A stretch of 64,000 nucleotides of DNA from Alphaproteobacteria bacterium (GTDB lineage: Bacteria; Pseudomonadota; Alphaproteobacteria; JANSWW01), in contig JANSWW010000011.1 of the NCBI GenBank assembly GCA_024743275.1, positions 1 to 64,000 of the forward strand. Direction: 5' to 3'. This document shows positions 35,649 through 44,935 of the stretch, piece after piece. Position 1 is the stretch's first letter. Each line of letters starts with the position of its first letter. Position numbers and translations under genes: made by a program. Under the pieces are notes generated by a model, which searched no databases, had not been told where the DNA came from, and saw nothing but the letters and a program-made list of their open reading frames with translations.

Positions 35649-35718
35649 GGCGCGTCCTTTATCGATCTGGGGAGGTCTCATGCGGCGGGGGCTCCGCCTT
35701 CCGCTCTCCTAGATGGCC

Positions 35719-36411
35719 TCAGACGGGCCGCTGCCCATCGCCCGCGCCCGCAAAACCTTCTTGCAAGGCTGCAAGCACGGTCTCCCGTTTCGTCTCCAGA
35801 TGCCGCTGCAGCACGGCCCCGAGGGCCGGTCCGTTCCGTGCCTCCAAAGCCTTCAGCATGTCCTCGTGTTCGCCCATCGCCCGGTCCCAGAGGGCGCCGT
35901 CCATCTCCGCCTCGAAGCGGATGCCGGCGACCCGGGCGTCGAGGGCGCCGTGCAGGCGGGTAAGGGTCGGGCTGTCGGCCAGACGCAGTAGATGGTCGTG
36001 GATTTCCCGGTTGAGCCGGTGATAGGTCGCCCGGTCGCGCCGCCGCCAGGCCGCCGCCATCTGGTAGTGGAGCGCCCGGACATCGTCGATGTCGGCATCG
36101 GTCGCCTTGGCCGCGGCCCGTGTTCCGGCGAGACCTTCCAGCGCGCCCATGACCGGGAAGAGATCGTCGATCTCCGACTCGCTGACCAGCGGCACCCGCG
36201 CGCCGCGGTTCGGCAGCACCTCGATCAGGCCTTCCTGGGCCAGAAGCTTCAGCGCCTCCCGCAATGGCGTGCGGGAAACGCCGATCTCGGTGCTGAGCTC
36301 CTGCTCCTTCAGCCGTTCGCCCGGACGCAGGCGCCCGCTGCCGAGCAGGCGGCGCAGATGGGTGACCGCCTTGTCGGTGGCGGAGACGGGAAAGGCCTCG
36401 ACCTCAGCCAT
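35719..36411 (-). CDS. GntR-family transcriptional regulator (FadR/FCD subfamily)
   Basis: A 230-residue repressor/activator. The N-terminal winged helix has LKEQELSTEIGVSRTPLREALKLLAQEGL, here broken as ELSTEIGVSRTPLREAL (about 38-55). The C-terminal FCD ligand domain (about 80-215) holds likely metal/ligand His residues in NREIHDHLLRL and MGEHEDMLKAL. It overlaps the upstream dehydrogenase gene by 8 bases, so it is co-transcribed and probably autoregulates. The twin TTGCATGCAA palindromes before the dehydrogenase are its most likely operators. The effector may be a 2-hydroxy acid. Confidence 0.92.
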   Translation of the reverse strand: MAEVEAFPVSATDKAVTHLRRLLGSGRLRPGERLKEQELSTEIGVSRTPLREALKLLAQEGLIEVLPNRGARVPLVSESEIDDLFPVMGALEGLAGTRAAAKATDADIDDVRALHYQMAAAWRRRDRATYHRLNREIHDHLLRLADSPTLTRLHGALDARVAGIRFEAEMDGALWDRAMGEHEDMLKALEARNGPALGAVLQRHLETKRETVLAALQEGFAGAGDGQRPV

Positions 36412-39322
36412 CGATCGCTTCCGCCAGAATGCTGACGGCGTGCTTCGCGCCGCGTTTGGTCAGATCGGCGATCTGATGGCGGCAGGACGTACCGTCGGCG
36501 ACCAGGATCGTGTCCTTGTCCGCCTCCCGGATCGCCGGGGCCAGGGACAACTCGCCCATCCTGCGGGAGACGTCGGCGGTTTCGGCCTGATAGCCGAAAG
36601 CGCCGGCCATGCCGCAGCAGGAGCTGTCGATCATCTTGACCTCGGAGCCCGGGATGCGGGAGAGCAGCGGCACCAGCTTCTTGGCCGGGCCATAGGACTT
36701 CTCGTGGCAGTGGCCGTGGATCAGGATCGGTTTGCCGAGGGACTTGAGGGACAGGCTGAGGCGGCCAGCCTCCAACTCATCGGCCAGATACTCGATCACC
36801 AGCTTGGACGACGTGGCCAGCTTGGCCGAGAGATCGTTGCGCACCAGGCCCGGGATCTCGTCGCGATAGCCGAGATGGCAGGACGGCTCAAGGCCGAGGA
36901 TCGGCATATCCTGATCCAGATAGGGCTTGAGCACATCGAGGGTGCGTTCCGCCTCCGCCTTGGCCCGATCCGGCAGGCCCGCGGCGAGATAGGTCCGCCC
37001 ACAGCAAACCGGGCGGCCGTCCCGGGGCAGGGCGGGGAGGTGTACCCGGCAGCCGGCGGCCGACAGCAAGCGGATCGCGTCGGCCGTCTGGTCGGCGTCG
37101 AAATAGCGGCTGAAGGTGTCGACCAGCAGCACCACCGGCGTGCCGGTCTCCGGGCCGATCACCTCGCCGTCTTGGGCGAAGGGCTTGGCGGCCCAATCCG
37201 GCGGCAGGCGGTCGGCGGCGAGCCCGAACATCTTCTCCCGCACCATCCCGGCGCCGGGCATCCGGTTGAGCGCGTTCAGCACGCCGCCCATCTTGGATGC
37301 GGTCTTGGCCATCCTGGGCAGGTCGGCGACCAGCCTTTCGCGGCGCGAGAGCCCATATTTCTCGGCGCGCTTGGCAAGCACCTCGAGCTTCATCTTGGCC
37401 ATGTCGACCCCGGTCGGGCATTCCGACCGGCAGGCCTTGCACGAGACGCAGAGCTTCAGGGTGTCGGCCATGGAGTCGCTGGTCACGGCATCCGGGCCGA
37501 GCTGGCCCGACAGCGCCAGGCGCAGGCTGTTGGCCCGGCCGCGCACCACGTCCTTCTCGTCCCCGGTCGCCCGGTAGCTGGGGCACATGACCCCGGCGTC
37601 CCGTTTCCGACAGGCGCCGTTGTTGTTGCACATCTCGACCGCGCCGGGGAAACCGCCCCAGGCGGACCAGTCGAAGACCGTTTCGGATTTCTCCGTCTCG
37701 TACCCCGGCTTGAAGCGCATCAGGGTGCGGTCGTCCATCTTCGGCGGGTTGACGATCTTGCCGGGATTGAGCCGGCCTTCCGGGTCCATCAGGGTCTTGA
37801 CGTCCCCGAAGCTGTCGACGACCCGCTTGCCGTACATCTCCTCATGGAATTCGGAGCGGACGAGGCCGTCGCCATGCTCGCCGGAATGGGCGCCCTTGTA
37901 CTCCTTGACCATCTCGAAGGCTTCCTCGGCGATGGCCCGCATCTTCTTGGCGCCGTCCTCGGTCTTCATGTTGAGGATCGGTCGGACATGCAGCGTGCCC
38001 ACGGCGGCATGGGCGTACCAGGTGCCGGTGGTGCCGTGTTTCTCGAACACCTTGGTCAGGCGGTCGGTGTAGTCGGCGAGATGTTCGAGCCGGACGGCGC
38101 AGTCCTCGACGAAGGAGACCGGTTTGCCGTCGCCCTTCATCGACATCATGATGTTGAGGCCCTGCTTCCGGACCTCCCAGACGGCGGACTGGAAAGCCTT
38201 GTCCTCGGCCCGGACAACCCCGCCCTCGAAACCGAGATCCGCCATGACACCTTCCAGCGCATCGAGCAGCCGGAGGTTCTCCTGCGGATCGTCGTCCGCG
38301 AATTCGACGAGCAGCAGCGCGTCCGGTTCGCCCTTCACGAAGCGGTTCACCGTCTCGCGGAACATCGGGATCTCGCGGGCGAGATCGATCATGGTCCGAT
38401 CTACCAGCTCCGCTGTGGTCGGGTTCAGCTTCACCAGATGCTGGGTCGCGTCCATCGCCTGGTAGAAGGTCGGGAAATGGCAGATGCCAAGCACCTTCTC
38501 CTTGGGCTGCGGGCTGAGCTTCAAGTGGACCCGGTCGGTGACGGCGAGCGTGCCCTCGGAGCCGATCAGGATATGGGCAAGGTTGATCCGGTCGGCGGGC
38601 ATCAGGGCGTCGATGTTGTAGCCGCCGACCCGGCGCATGACGTCCGGAAAGCGGGTGCGGATTTCGTCGGCCTCGCGCTCGCCGATCCGCAGCAATTCGC
38701 GGAAGATCCGGCTTTCCGGCCCATCGTCGTTGCGGGTGAGCAGGCCGGCGGTGTTCTCCTCGCCGAAGCGCACGGCGCTGCCGTCCGCCAGAAAGGCGTC
38801 GATGGCGGCGACATTGTCCCGCATGATCCCGTATTTGAAGGAGCGCGAGCCACAGGAATTGTTGGCGGTCATTCCGCCGAGGGTCGCCCGGCTGCCGGTC
38901 GAGATGTCCACCGGATACCAGAGCCCGGTCGATTTCAGCTGTTTGTTGAGCCCGTCCAGAGTGATGCCCGGCTCGACCACGGCGGTCCCGGCCTCGGCGT
39001 CGACCGACACGACCCTGTTCAGATATTTCGAGCAGTCGATAACGATCGCCTCGCCGACGGTCTGGCCGCACTGGCTGGTCCCGCCGCCGCGGGGCAGAAC
39101 CGGCACGCCGGCGTCGCGGGCGATTTCAAGGGTGCGGACGATGTCCTGCCGGGTCTTCGGAATGACCACGCCCAGGGGCTCGATCTGATAGATCGACGCG
39201 TCGGTGGCATAGCGCCCCCGGCTGAAGGCGTCGAACAGAACCTCGCCTTCGATCTCTTTCGCGAGACGGCGCGCCAGGGCCGGGTCGCCCGGCCTCACCG
39301 GGAACATATGGGGTGCGTTCAT
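36404..39322 (-). CDS. ydiJ: FAD-linked D-2-hydroxyacid dehydrogenase with Fe-S and CCG domains (YdiJ/D-2-hydroxyglutarate type)
   Basis: A 972-residue two-part enzyme. The N-terminal half is a PCMH-type FAD oxidase (VLPRGGGTSQCGQTVGEA, about residues 80-97, and STGSRATLGGMTANNSCG). The middle has a cysteine cluster (CNNNGACRKRDAGVMCPSY) and a second ferredoxin-like site (CVSCKACRSECPTGVDM). The C-terminal part has two CCG-type motifs (CCGRTYLAAGL, SSCCGMAGAFGY). This is the layout of YdiJ, which oxidises D-2-hydroxyglutarate or related D-lactate-like acids. Start ATG 39322 follows twin palindromes; gntR overlaps its end. Confidence 0.92.
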   Translation of the reverse strand: MNAPHMFPVRPGDPALARRLAKEIEGEVLFDAFSRGRYATDASIYQIEPLGVVIPKTRQDIVRTLEIARDAGVPVLPRGGGTSQCGQTVGEAIVIDCSKYLNRVVSVDAEAGTAVVEPGITLDGLNKQLKSTGLWYPVDISTGSRATLGGMTANNSCGSRSFKYGIMRDNVAAIDAFLADGSAVRFGEENTAGLLTRNDDGPESRIFRELLRIGEREADEIRTRFPDVMRRVGGYNIDALMPADRINLAHILIGSEGTLAVTDRVHLKLSPQPKEKVLGICHFPTFYQAMDATQHLVKLNPTTAELVDRTMIDLAREIPMFRETVNRFVKGEPDALLLVEFADDDPQENLRLLDALEGVMADLGFEGGVVRAEDKAFQSAVWEVRKQGLNIMMSMKGDGKPVSFVEDCAVRLEHLADYTDRLTKVFEKHGTTGTWYAHAAVGTLHVRPILNMKTEDGAKKMRAIAEEAFEMVKEYKGAHSGEHGDGLVRSEFHEEMYGKRVVDSFGDVKTLMDPEGRLNPGKIVNPPKMDDRTLMRFKPGYETEKSETVFDWSAWGGFPGAVEMCNNNGACRKRDAGVMCPSYRATGDEKDVVRGRANSLRLALSGQLGPDAVTSDSMADTLKLCVSCKACRSECPTGVDMAKMKLEVLAKRAEKYGLSRRERLVADLPRMAKTASKMGGVLNALNRMPGAGMVREKMFGLAADRLPPDWAAKPFAQDGEVIGPETGTPVVLLVDTFSRYFDADQTADAIRLLSAAGCRVHLPALPRDGRPVCCGRTYLAAGLPDRAKAEAERTLDVLKPYLDQDMPILGLEPSCHLGYRDEIPGLVRNDLSAKLATSSKLVIEYLADELEAGRLSLSLKSLGKPILIHGHCHEKSYGPAKKLVPLLSRIPGSEVKMIDSSCCGMAGAFGYQAETADVSRRMGELSLAPAIREADKDTILVADGTSCRHQIADLTKRGAKHAVSILAEAIDG

Positions 39323-39348
39323 GGTCTCAAATCCGACGGTTTCAGGAA

Positions 39349-39422
39349 TTGCATGCAAAAATATCGGGCGCTATTCCCTTTCGCAAGGGCGAAAACCGGA
39401 TTGTTTTCAGAATTGCATGCAA
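39349..39422. promoter_or_regulatory. Twin palindromic operators and promoter of the ydiJ-gntR operon
   Basis: TTGCATGCAA occurs twice as a perfect 10-bp palindrome, at 39349-39358 and 39413-39422, with 13 shared bases (GAATTGCATGCAA) and centres 64 bases apart. Between them, reading on the minus strand, TTGCGA (39386-39381) and TATTTT (39363-39358) form a sigma-70 promoter with a 17-base spacer. The near palindrome overlaps the -10, and the far one lies upstream. This suits repression by the GntR protein, possibly with looping. Confidence 0.7.
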
Positions 39423-39435
39423 TAATCGCCAGACG

Positions 39436-40968
39436 TCACTCCGCCCAGGTGCGGTAGGTCCGGGCCGCCAGATCGAATTCGAGAACACGGTGATTGTTGC
39501 TGTCGCTGACCAGGAGCCGGTCCGGCCCGTCGGCCCAGAGGCCGGCTGGTTCGGCGAGCGGCAGGCAGAGATCGTCCTGACAGGAAAACCCGTCATCGAG
39601 ATCGTCGACATGGGAGCGGTCGAGGTCGATCACCCGGACGGCGTTGTTATAGCTGTCGGCGACCAGAAGGCGGCCGACCTCGCCGACGCCGGGCCACCAG
39701 GCAACGCCCAGGGGATGCTGGAATCGGGCCTTGTCGATCCGGGCGTTGACATGGCCGAAATCGAAAAGACCGGCGCCGACCAGGGTCTTGACCGAGGGGG
39801 CGTCGCCGAGCGAAAGCGCGCGGATTGAGGAGGTCTCGCTGTCGGCGAAGAACAGAAGGCCGGTGGAGGGATGTAGGGCGAGGCCGCTCGGCTGGGCCAA
39901 TGTCGCCTCCTTGATTTCGCCGTCGGTGATCGCCTCGGCCCCGGTGCCGGCGAGTACGGCCACGCTTTCGTCCTCAAGGCGCAGACTCAGAAGCTGATGG
40001 GTCCCGGCATTGGCGATGTAGATCTCACCGGTCTTCGGGTTGAGCTCCAGATCCCAGGGGCTGGCCAGCGCGGTCTCGCCGCCGTCGGACCGCACCTTGT
40101 GGGGCAGGCCGCGCCGGCCGGTGCCGGCCAGGGTGGTGACGGCGCCGGTGGCGAGTCCGATGCGACGGACGGCATGGTTGCCGGTGTCGGCGACATAGAT
40201 CGCGTCCTCGGCGGCGATCAGTCCCTGGGGCGCGTTGAAACCGGCCTCGTTGGCGGCGCCGTCGCGGAACCCGGCCTGGCCGTCGCCATAGCGGGCGATC
40301 TCGGTGCCGTCATCCTCCAGCAGGACGATCTGATGATGGCCCGGATCGGCCAGCGCCCAGCGCTTCTCCGACCCCGGAACCGGCTTGATTTTGCCCGGGA
40401 AGGAGAAACGGGTCTCCGGCGCGGTTTCCACCGGGATCTCCAGCGGTCGCGGCATCATCCGGCCCTCGTCGTGGAACTCCTTGATCACCGCCTCGACGAG
40501 GGTCATGAGTGTGTCCGCATCGGGCTCGCCCGGCTGCTGGCCGAGCACATAGGCCTCGGGCGAGACGAAGACGAGCGTCGGCCAGGCCTTCACCGCATAT
40601 TGCCGCCACAGCTCCATCTTCGGGTCCTGGACCACCGGATGGGTGATGCCGTAGCGCCGGATCGCCTGCTTCAGATTGTCGAGGTCCTTCTCCGCCTCGA
40701 ATTTCGGGGAATGCACCCCGATGACCAGCACGTCGTCGGGGAAGGTCTCCTCGACCCGCTTCAGAGTCGGCAGCACGTGATAGCAATTGACGCAGCAATA
40801 GGTCCAAAAATCGAGGATCAGCAGCTTGCCGTCCGCGTCCGCGAGGGAGAGGGGGCGGTCGGTGTTGAGCCAGGTCAGGCCCTCCCGGTCGATCTCCGGC
40901 GCCCGCACGATTGGCTGCCCGTGGGGCTGCCCGTGGGGCTGATAGGCCGAATTGTCGTTATCGCTCAC
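39436..40968 (-). CDS. Thioredoxin-like / NHL-repeat protein (NHLRC2-like)
   Basis: A 510-residue fusion. The N-terminal ~150 residues are a thioredoxin fold with FWTYCCVNCYHVLPTL; the active pair is CVNC at about residues 59-62, the variant seen in NHLRC2-type proteins. The remainder is a six-bladed NHL beta-propeller, with blades marked by IYVADTGNHAVRRI, IYIANAGTHQLLSL and LLVADSYNNAVRVI. No signal peptide is seen, so it should be cytoplasmic. The start is GTG at 40968, 3 bases after the amidase stop. It is the last gene of the minus-strand peptidase operon. The N-terminus repeats PHGQPHGQ. Its partner is unknown. Confidence 0.9.
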   Translation of the reverse strand: MSDNDNSAYQPHGQPHGQPIVRAPEIDREGLTWLNTDRPLSLADADGKLLILDFWTYCCVNCYHVLPTLKRVEETFPDDVLVIGVHSPKFEAEKDLDNLKQAIRRYGITHPVVQDPKMELWRQYAVKAWPTLVFVSPEAYVLGQQPGEPDADTLMTLVEAVIKEFHDEGRMMPRPLEIPVETAPETRFSFPGKIKPVPGSEKRWALADPGHHQIVLLEDDGTEIARYGDGQAGFRDGAANEAGFNAPQGLIAAEDAIYVADTGNHAVRRIGLATGAVTTLAGTGRRGLPHKVRSDGGETALASPWDLELNPKTGEIYIANAGTHQLLSLRLEDESVAVLAGTGAEAITDGEIKEATLAQPSGLALHPSTGLLFFADSETSSIRALSLGDAPSVKTLVGAGLFDFGHVNARIDKARFQHPLGVAWWPGVGEVGRLLVADSYNNAVRVIDLDRSHVDDLDDGFSCQDDLCLPLAEPAGLWADGPDRLLVSDSNNHRVLEFDLAARTYRTWAE

Positions 40969-40971
40969 GGT

Positions 40972-42324
40972 TCAACCGTCCACGCGGATCACGGGCTCGA
41001 TCGCCCGTGCGACATCGATCAGGTGGGCGTCGCCGCCGGTCTCGCCCATCAGGAGGAAGCCCACCGGGGCCTCGCCGGGCGCGGTCGACGGGATGGTGAT
41101 CCCGCAGCGATCGAGGAAATTGCCGACGATCGTGTTGCGCAGGGCGAGGAAGTTGCGGTCGGTGAACCGTTCGGCGTCGTGGGCGACCTCGGCGATCGGC
41201 GGGGCGATCAGGGCGTTGCCCGGCATCACCACCGAATCGAAGATCCGGGTCTCGCGCCTGGACTGCGCGACGCAGGCGTTCCGCAGCCGCAGGGTCTCGA
41301 TATAGTCGGCGGCATTGCCCCAGCGTCCCGCCTCGATCCGGCTCAGGACCAGCTGGTCGAACTCGCCGGGCCGCGTATCGACCAGGTCGCGGAGGGTGGC
41401 GAAGCATTCGACGGCGGCGAGGCTGATCTTGTTACCGAGCTGGGGGATCTGTTTCAGCGTCTCGAAATCGAACTCGACGATCTCCGCGCCGGCGGCGGAT
41501 AGCCGGGAGAGGGCGGCCTCGAAGGCCACGGAGACCTCCGGGTCGAGATCGTCCAGGACATAGCCGCCACGCGGCACGCCGAGCCGCAGCCGGTTGACGG
41601 AGAGCGGCCTGGGCTCGCGGTCTTCGCCGGAGATCACCTGGTCGATCCGGTCGGCGCAGTCGACCCGGTGGGTCAGCGGGCCGAGGCTGTCGAGGGTGTG
41701 GGACAATGGGAAGGCGCCCTCGATCGGCACACGGCGCTGGGTCGGCTTGAGCCCGGTGATCCCGCAGAACGCCGCGGGCAGGCGGATCGATCCGCCGGTG
41801 TCCGAGCCGATGGCGGCGGCGGCCATGCCGTCGGTGACCGAGACCGCGGCCCCGGAGCTGCTGCCCCCCGGGATTCGGCCGGTTGCCCGGTCATAGGGAT
41901 TGCGCGGGGTGCCGTAATGGGGGTTGTAGCCGATCCCGGAGAACGCGAACTCGGTCATGTTGGTCCGCCCGACGATGACCGCCCCCGCCGCCCGCAGTCG
42001 GGCCACAACCGGCGCGTCCTCGCGCGCCGCGGGCTGATCCTTGCGGACCACCGATCCGGCGGTGGTGACGAAGCCCTTCTCGTCCAGGAGATCCTTTACC
42101 GAGATCGGGATGCCGCCGAGCGGACCGACCGGGATGCCGGCCTGACGCTGGGCGTCGATCGCCCGCGCGGTCGCGAGCGCCTTGTCGCGGTGGACAGTGA
42201 TGAAGGCCTTCCCGCCCTCGCCGGCGGGGTCCTCGATCCGGGCCAGGCAGGCTTCGGTCAGCGCTTCGGAGGTGGTGGCGCCGCTGTCGAGGTCGGCGAT
42301 GAGATCTGCGATCGGTTTGGTCAT
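40972..42324 (-). CDS. Amidase signature family protein
   Basis: A 450-residue amidase of the GatA/AtzF group, which hydrolyses amide bonds with a Ser-cisSer-Lys triad. Seen are the lysine in PISVKDLLDEKG (about residue 72), the Gly/Ser-rich PGGSSSGAAVSVTDG (about 145-160), and GSDTGGSIRLPAAFCGI with the nucleophile region. It is not the tRNA amidotransferase subunit by context, since no gatB/gatC is near. It lies between an M14-type peptidase gene (16-base gap) and the thioredoxin/NHL gene, in an operon that looks built for breaking down peptides or amides. Confidence 0.9.
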   Translation of the reverse strand: MTKPIADLIADLDSGATTSEALTEACLARIEDPAGEGGKAFITVHRDKALATARAIDAQRQAGIPVGPLGGIPISVKDLLDEKGFVTTAGSVVRKDQPAAREDAPVVARLRAAGAVIVGRTNMTEFAFSGIGYNPHYGTPRNPYDRATGRIPGGSSSGAAVSVTDGMAAAAIGSDTGGSIRLPAAFCGITGLKPTQRRVPIEGAFPLSHTLDSLGPLTHRVDCADRIDQVISGEDREPRPLSVNRLRLGVPRGGYVLDDLDPEVSVAFEAALSRLSAAGAEIVEFDFETLKQIPQLGNKISLAAVECFATLRDLVDTRPGEFDQLVLSRIEAGRWGNAADYIETLRLRNACVAQSRRETRIFDSVVMPGNALIAPPIAEVAHDAERFTDRNFLALRNTIVGNFLDRCGITIPSTAPGEAPVGFLLMGETGGDAHLIDVARAIEPVIRVDG

Positions 42325-42340
42325 GTCTATCCGGGAAAGG

Positions 42341-43429
42341 TTATGCGTTGGCGAGGCCGTCGATGGCCCGGCGGATGATTTGGAAAGAGCGCAGGGAGAT
42401 CATCTCCATCCAGTCGCGCTCGTCCGGGAAGAAGGTCTGTCGCATCCGGGCCTTCATCTCCGTCCATTGGGGCGAGCCCGGCTCGCTTTTGAGATGGAGC
42501 CAGTTGTCGCCGATCAAGGAGGTCAGAACATAGGGCACCGGATAGGTGCCGTATTCCGCCGTCATCGACGTGATCTGTGCAGTGCCGGCCTCACTGGCCA
42601 GACCGTCGTGGATCGTGCCGGTTAGCGCCGCCGAGGTCGAGTTGCCGGCCTCCGGCGAGCTGACACCCTCGCCATACCAAGCCCTGACCCGCTCGAAATC
42701 CGGATCGCCCGGGGCGCCGTGGGTGATCAGGTCGCAGGCGCCATAGGGGCCGAGGCCGGTGTGATAGTCGATGAAGCCGACATGGCCGGCGCCGCGCACG
42801 AAGTCGCGCACGATCCGCCGGAAGGTCTCGTTGGACCAGGTCGGCTTACGGCCGCCGAAGAAAATGCCGTCCTCGTGGGCGTATTGACCCCGGCTGAGCG
42901 CCGACTGAAGGGAAAAGACCCCGTGCTCGGCCGCATACCGTTCGAACGTCTCGCCCAGCCCCATCTGGGCGTCCGCGTCCCAGCGCCCGGGAATGAGATG
43001 AGGGTGCAGGTCCCCATAGTTCTCGTTCTCCGGCAGGGCCTGAGCGAAATCCATGAAGTTCCGGTTGAGGTCCACATTGTCCTCGGTGACCCGGCGGATC
43101 CAGGCGAACCCGTGCGGATTGATCGCGTGAACCAGCACGATCTTGAGGCCTTCGGGCAGGGTCCGGTAGCGGCCGGAGCGTAGCCAGCCGACCAGGGCCC
43201 CGGAGCCGCAGAAACCCTCCCCGCCGTGGACCCCGGAGTTCAACAGCAGCACCCGGTCCGCCTTGGCGTCGCCGAGAACCGCGACGTCGGTCTGAAGGAT
43301 TTCGCCCTCGGGTCCTTCCTTCGGGTTGGTGAAAGTGGTGATGGCCGCGTTCGCCGTCCGGGCCGCCTCGCGGAACTTGTCGCGGGCATGGGCGTAGTCG
43401 CTGGCGAAATAGTGGGTCCAGTCTTCCAC
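42341..43429 (-). CDS. M14-type zinc carboxypeptidase-like protein (DUF2817)
   Basis: A 362-residue protein of the DUF2817 group in the M14 metallopeptidase superfamily. The zinc-binding HxxE motif is in LNSGVHGGEGFCGS (about residues 65-78), the NVDLNRNFMDF segment matches the substrate Arg region, and the third zinc ligand is probably the His of FIDYHTGLGPYG. The catalytic Glu is likely in SMTAEYGTYPVP. The start is GTG at 43429, with GGAGAGG upstream; no signal peptide is seen. It is next to the M24 gene and the amidase, so cytoplasmic peptide or amino-acid-conjugate cleavage is likely. Confidence 0.87.
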   Translation of the reverse strand: MEDWTHYFASDYAHARDKFREAARTANAAITTFTNPKEGPEGEILQTDVAVLGDAKADRVLLLNSGVHGGEGFCGSGALVGWLRSGRYRTLPEGLKIVLVHAINPHGFAWIRRVTEDNVDLNRNFMDFAQALPENENYGDLHPHLIPGRWDADAQMGLGETFERYAAEHGVFSLQSALSRGQYAHEDGIFFGGRKPTWSNETFRRIVRDFVRGAGHVGFIDYHTGLGPYGACDLITHGAPGDPDFERVRAWYGEGVSSPEAGNSTSAALTGTIHDGLASEAGTAQITSMTAEYGTYPVPYVLTSLIGDNWLHLKSEPGSPQWTEMKARMRQTFFPDERDWMEMISLRSFQIIRRAIDGLANA

Positions 43430-43448
43430 GGTTGTTTTCCTCTCCGGA

Positions 43449-44636
43449 TCAGTGAACGGTGACGGAGGCGAGGTCTTTCTTGGCCCTGGTCAGCACCTCG
43501 GGTGTGTCGCCGACGACCACCGTGTCGTCAATCCGGAACCCGCCGATGCCGAACAGATAGATCCCGGGTTCGGCGGAGTACACCTCGTTCTCCATCAGCG
43601 GACGGTGACAGAAGGCCATGTCGTCCGGATGTTCGTGGCCCGCCATGCCGACGCCGTGGCCGGTTCGGTGGAGGATGTTCTCTCCGAAGCCGGCCTTCTC
43701 GATCACCGACTGGGCCGCCGCGTCGATACCGGAGACGGGCTTGCCCGTGACCATCGCCTCGATGGCGGCCTCGTTGGCGCCGAGAGCGGCGTGGAAGGCC
43801 CGCGCCTGCTCCGGGCTCGGTTTGCCGCAGAACATGGTCCTTTCGTTCTCGATCACCATGCCGTTCAAGCGCGGAATGACGATGTTGACGAGGCCGTGGC
43901 CTGCTTCGATGCGGGCGCCGGTCGGCGCGCCGTTGCCGTGGGGCGATGCGGACGCGGGGCCGGAAAGGGTCCAGGTCCGGAGCATTTCGAGATGGCTGCC
44001 GGGGAAGCGCTTGGCCGCCTCCTCATAGGCGAGCGCGGCCATCGACGCGTCGAGTTCCTGCACCACCCGGCCCGGGCGGATATTCTCGAGATAGCGGTCC
44101 TGGATCCAGTCCGAGAAGTCCGCCGCTTGGCGCATCAGGCCCAATTCCTCCGGGTGCTTCACCAGCCGCATCTCGCGCATCGGCTTGAGGGCCGTCTCGA
44201 CGGTGAGGCCGGGCAACAGGCCGGCGGGCTTCGCCATCGGACCGATCACATCGCAGCCGATCCGGGTCCGGTGCAGGCCCTTGTCCTTCAGGACGGAGGC
44301 GGCCATGTCGGCCCATTGGCCGACCAACCAGGTCCGGTTGGTGACCCGCGGATGCTCGGCGTAGAAGGTGATGTCGGAACACCAGAGTTGCTGGCGTTCC
44401 GCGGCGAAGCGCAGATGGCTGGTGGAGAGTTCGCACATCAGCATGAAGGGCTCGCCATGGCGCGGCACGATGGCCGCCACCGGCCGTTCCCAACCCTGGA
44501 CGTCGAGATGGAAGTTGGTCGCGAACTGGAAGAAATAGGGCGAGGTGAAGGCCAGCGCCTCATACCCCTCCCGGTCCATCAGGGCGTCCATCATACCCTT
44601 GCGGTAGTCGAAAACGGCACGGGAGAGAAAGCTCAT
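43449..44636 (-). CDS. M24-family metallopeptidase (Xaa-Pro dipeptidase / ectoine hydrolase-like)
   Basis: A 395-residue protein with the two-domain creatinase/prolidase layout. The N-terminal domain is about 1-160. The pita-bread catalytic domain has LHRTGHGVGMAGHEHPDD (His ligand), VYSAEPGIYLFG (Glu ligand) and IDDTVVV. Some expected metal-binding Asp residues are not obvious in the stretch GHGLVNIVIPRLNGMV, so it may be a variant such as ectoine hydrolase or a non-peptidase creatinase homolog. The ATG at 44636 overlaps the toxin stop (TGATG), giving direct translational coupling to the upstream toxin-antitoxin pair. A GTG at 44639 is possible. Confidence 0.87.
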   Translation of the reverse strand: MSFLSRAVFDYRKGMMDALMDREGYEALAFTSPYFFQFATNFHLDVQGWERPVAAIVPRHGEPFMLMCELSTSHLRFAAERQQLWCSDITFYAEHPRVTNRTWLVGQWADMAASVLKDKGLHRTRIGCDVIGPMAKPAGLLPGLTVETALKPMREMRLVKHPEELGLMRQAADFSDWIQDRYLENIRPGRVVQELDASMAALAYEEAAKRFPGSHLEMLRTWTLSGPASASPHGNGAPTGARIEAGHGLVNIVIPRLNGMVIENERTMFCGKPSPEQARAFHAALGANEAAIEAMVTGKPVSGIDAAAQSVIEKAGFGENILHRTGHGVGMAGHEHPDDMAFCHRPLMENEVYSAEPGIYLFGIGGFRIDDTVVVGDTPEVLTRAKKDLASVTVH

Positions 44637-44935
44637 CACTGGGGTCCTTCTTCTTGTTTCGGATCGTGATTTCGGGCGCCGTGGAGGACGCGGAGGATTT
44701 CTACCGCCTCGGAGCGTGGCCGGTATACAAGGATGTAGGGCAACCCAGCCACGACCCGCTCGCGAGTCCCGGCTATCGTGCCTTCGCGGCCGATGTCAGG
44801 GAAGTCTCTCAGACGATTGGCCGACTCCAGGATGCGGCGCGCGACCATTCGTGCGGCGTTTGGGTTGTCGCTTCGGATGAAACTGCGGATCTCGGTCAAG
44901 TCATCAGCGGCGGACCGTGACCAGATCAGTCGCAT
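44636..44935 (-). CDS. parE: ParE/RelE-superfamily toxin
   Basis: A 99-residue toxin-like protein. It shows the typical RIWSRSAADDLTEIRSFI-type N-terminus (here LIWSRSAADDLTEIRSF), a middle RILESANRLRDFPDIGREG and the C-terminal strand ERVVAGLPYILVYRP with EILRVLHGARN. This is the ParE pattern (gyrase poison) more than the RelE ribonuclease pattern, but the two cannot be separated safely by eye. It overlaps the antitoxin gene by 10 bases, and its stop overlaps the next peptidase start. Confidence 0.87.
   Translation of the reverse strand: MRLIWSRSAADDLTEIRSFIRSDNPNAARMVARRILESANRLRDFPDIGREGTIAGTRERVVAGLPYILVYRPRSEAVEILRVLHGARNHDPKQEEGPQ

Noticed and set aside
36089-39457. Very long plus-strand open frame (1122 codons) opposite the ydiJ gene
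   Set aside because: It lies antisense to a gene with clear FAD, Fe-S and CCG motifs. Long antisense frames are expected in GC-rich codon-biased DNA, and the translation has no domain.
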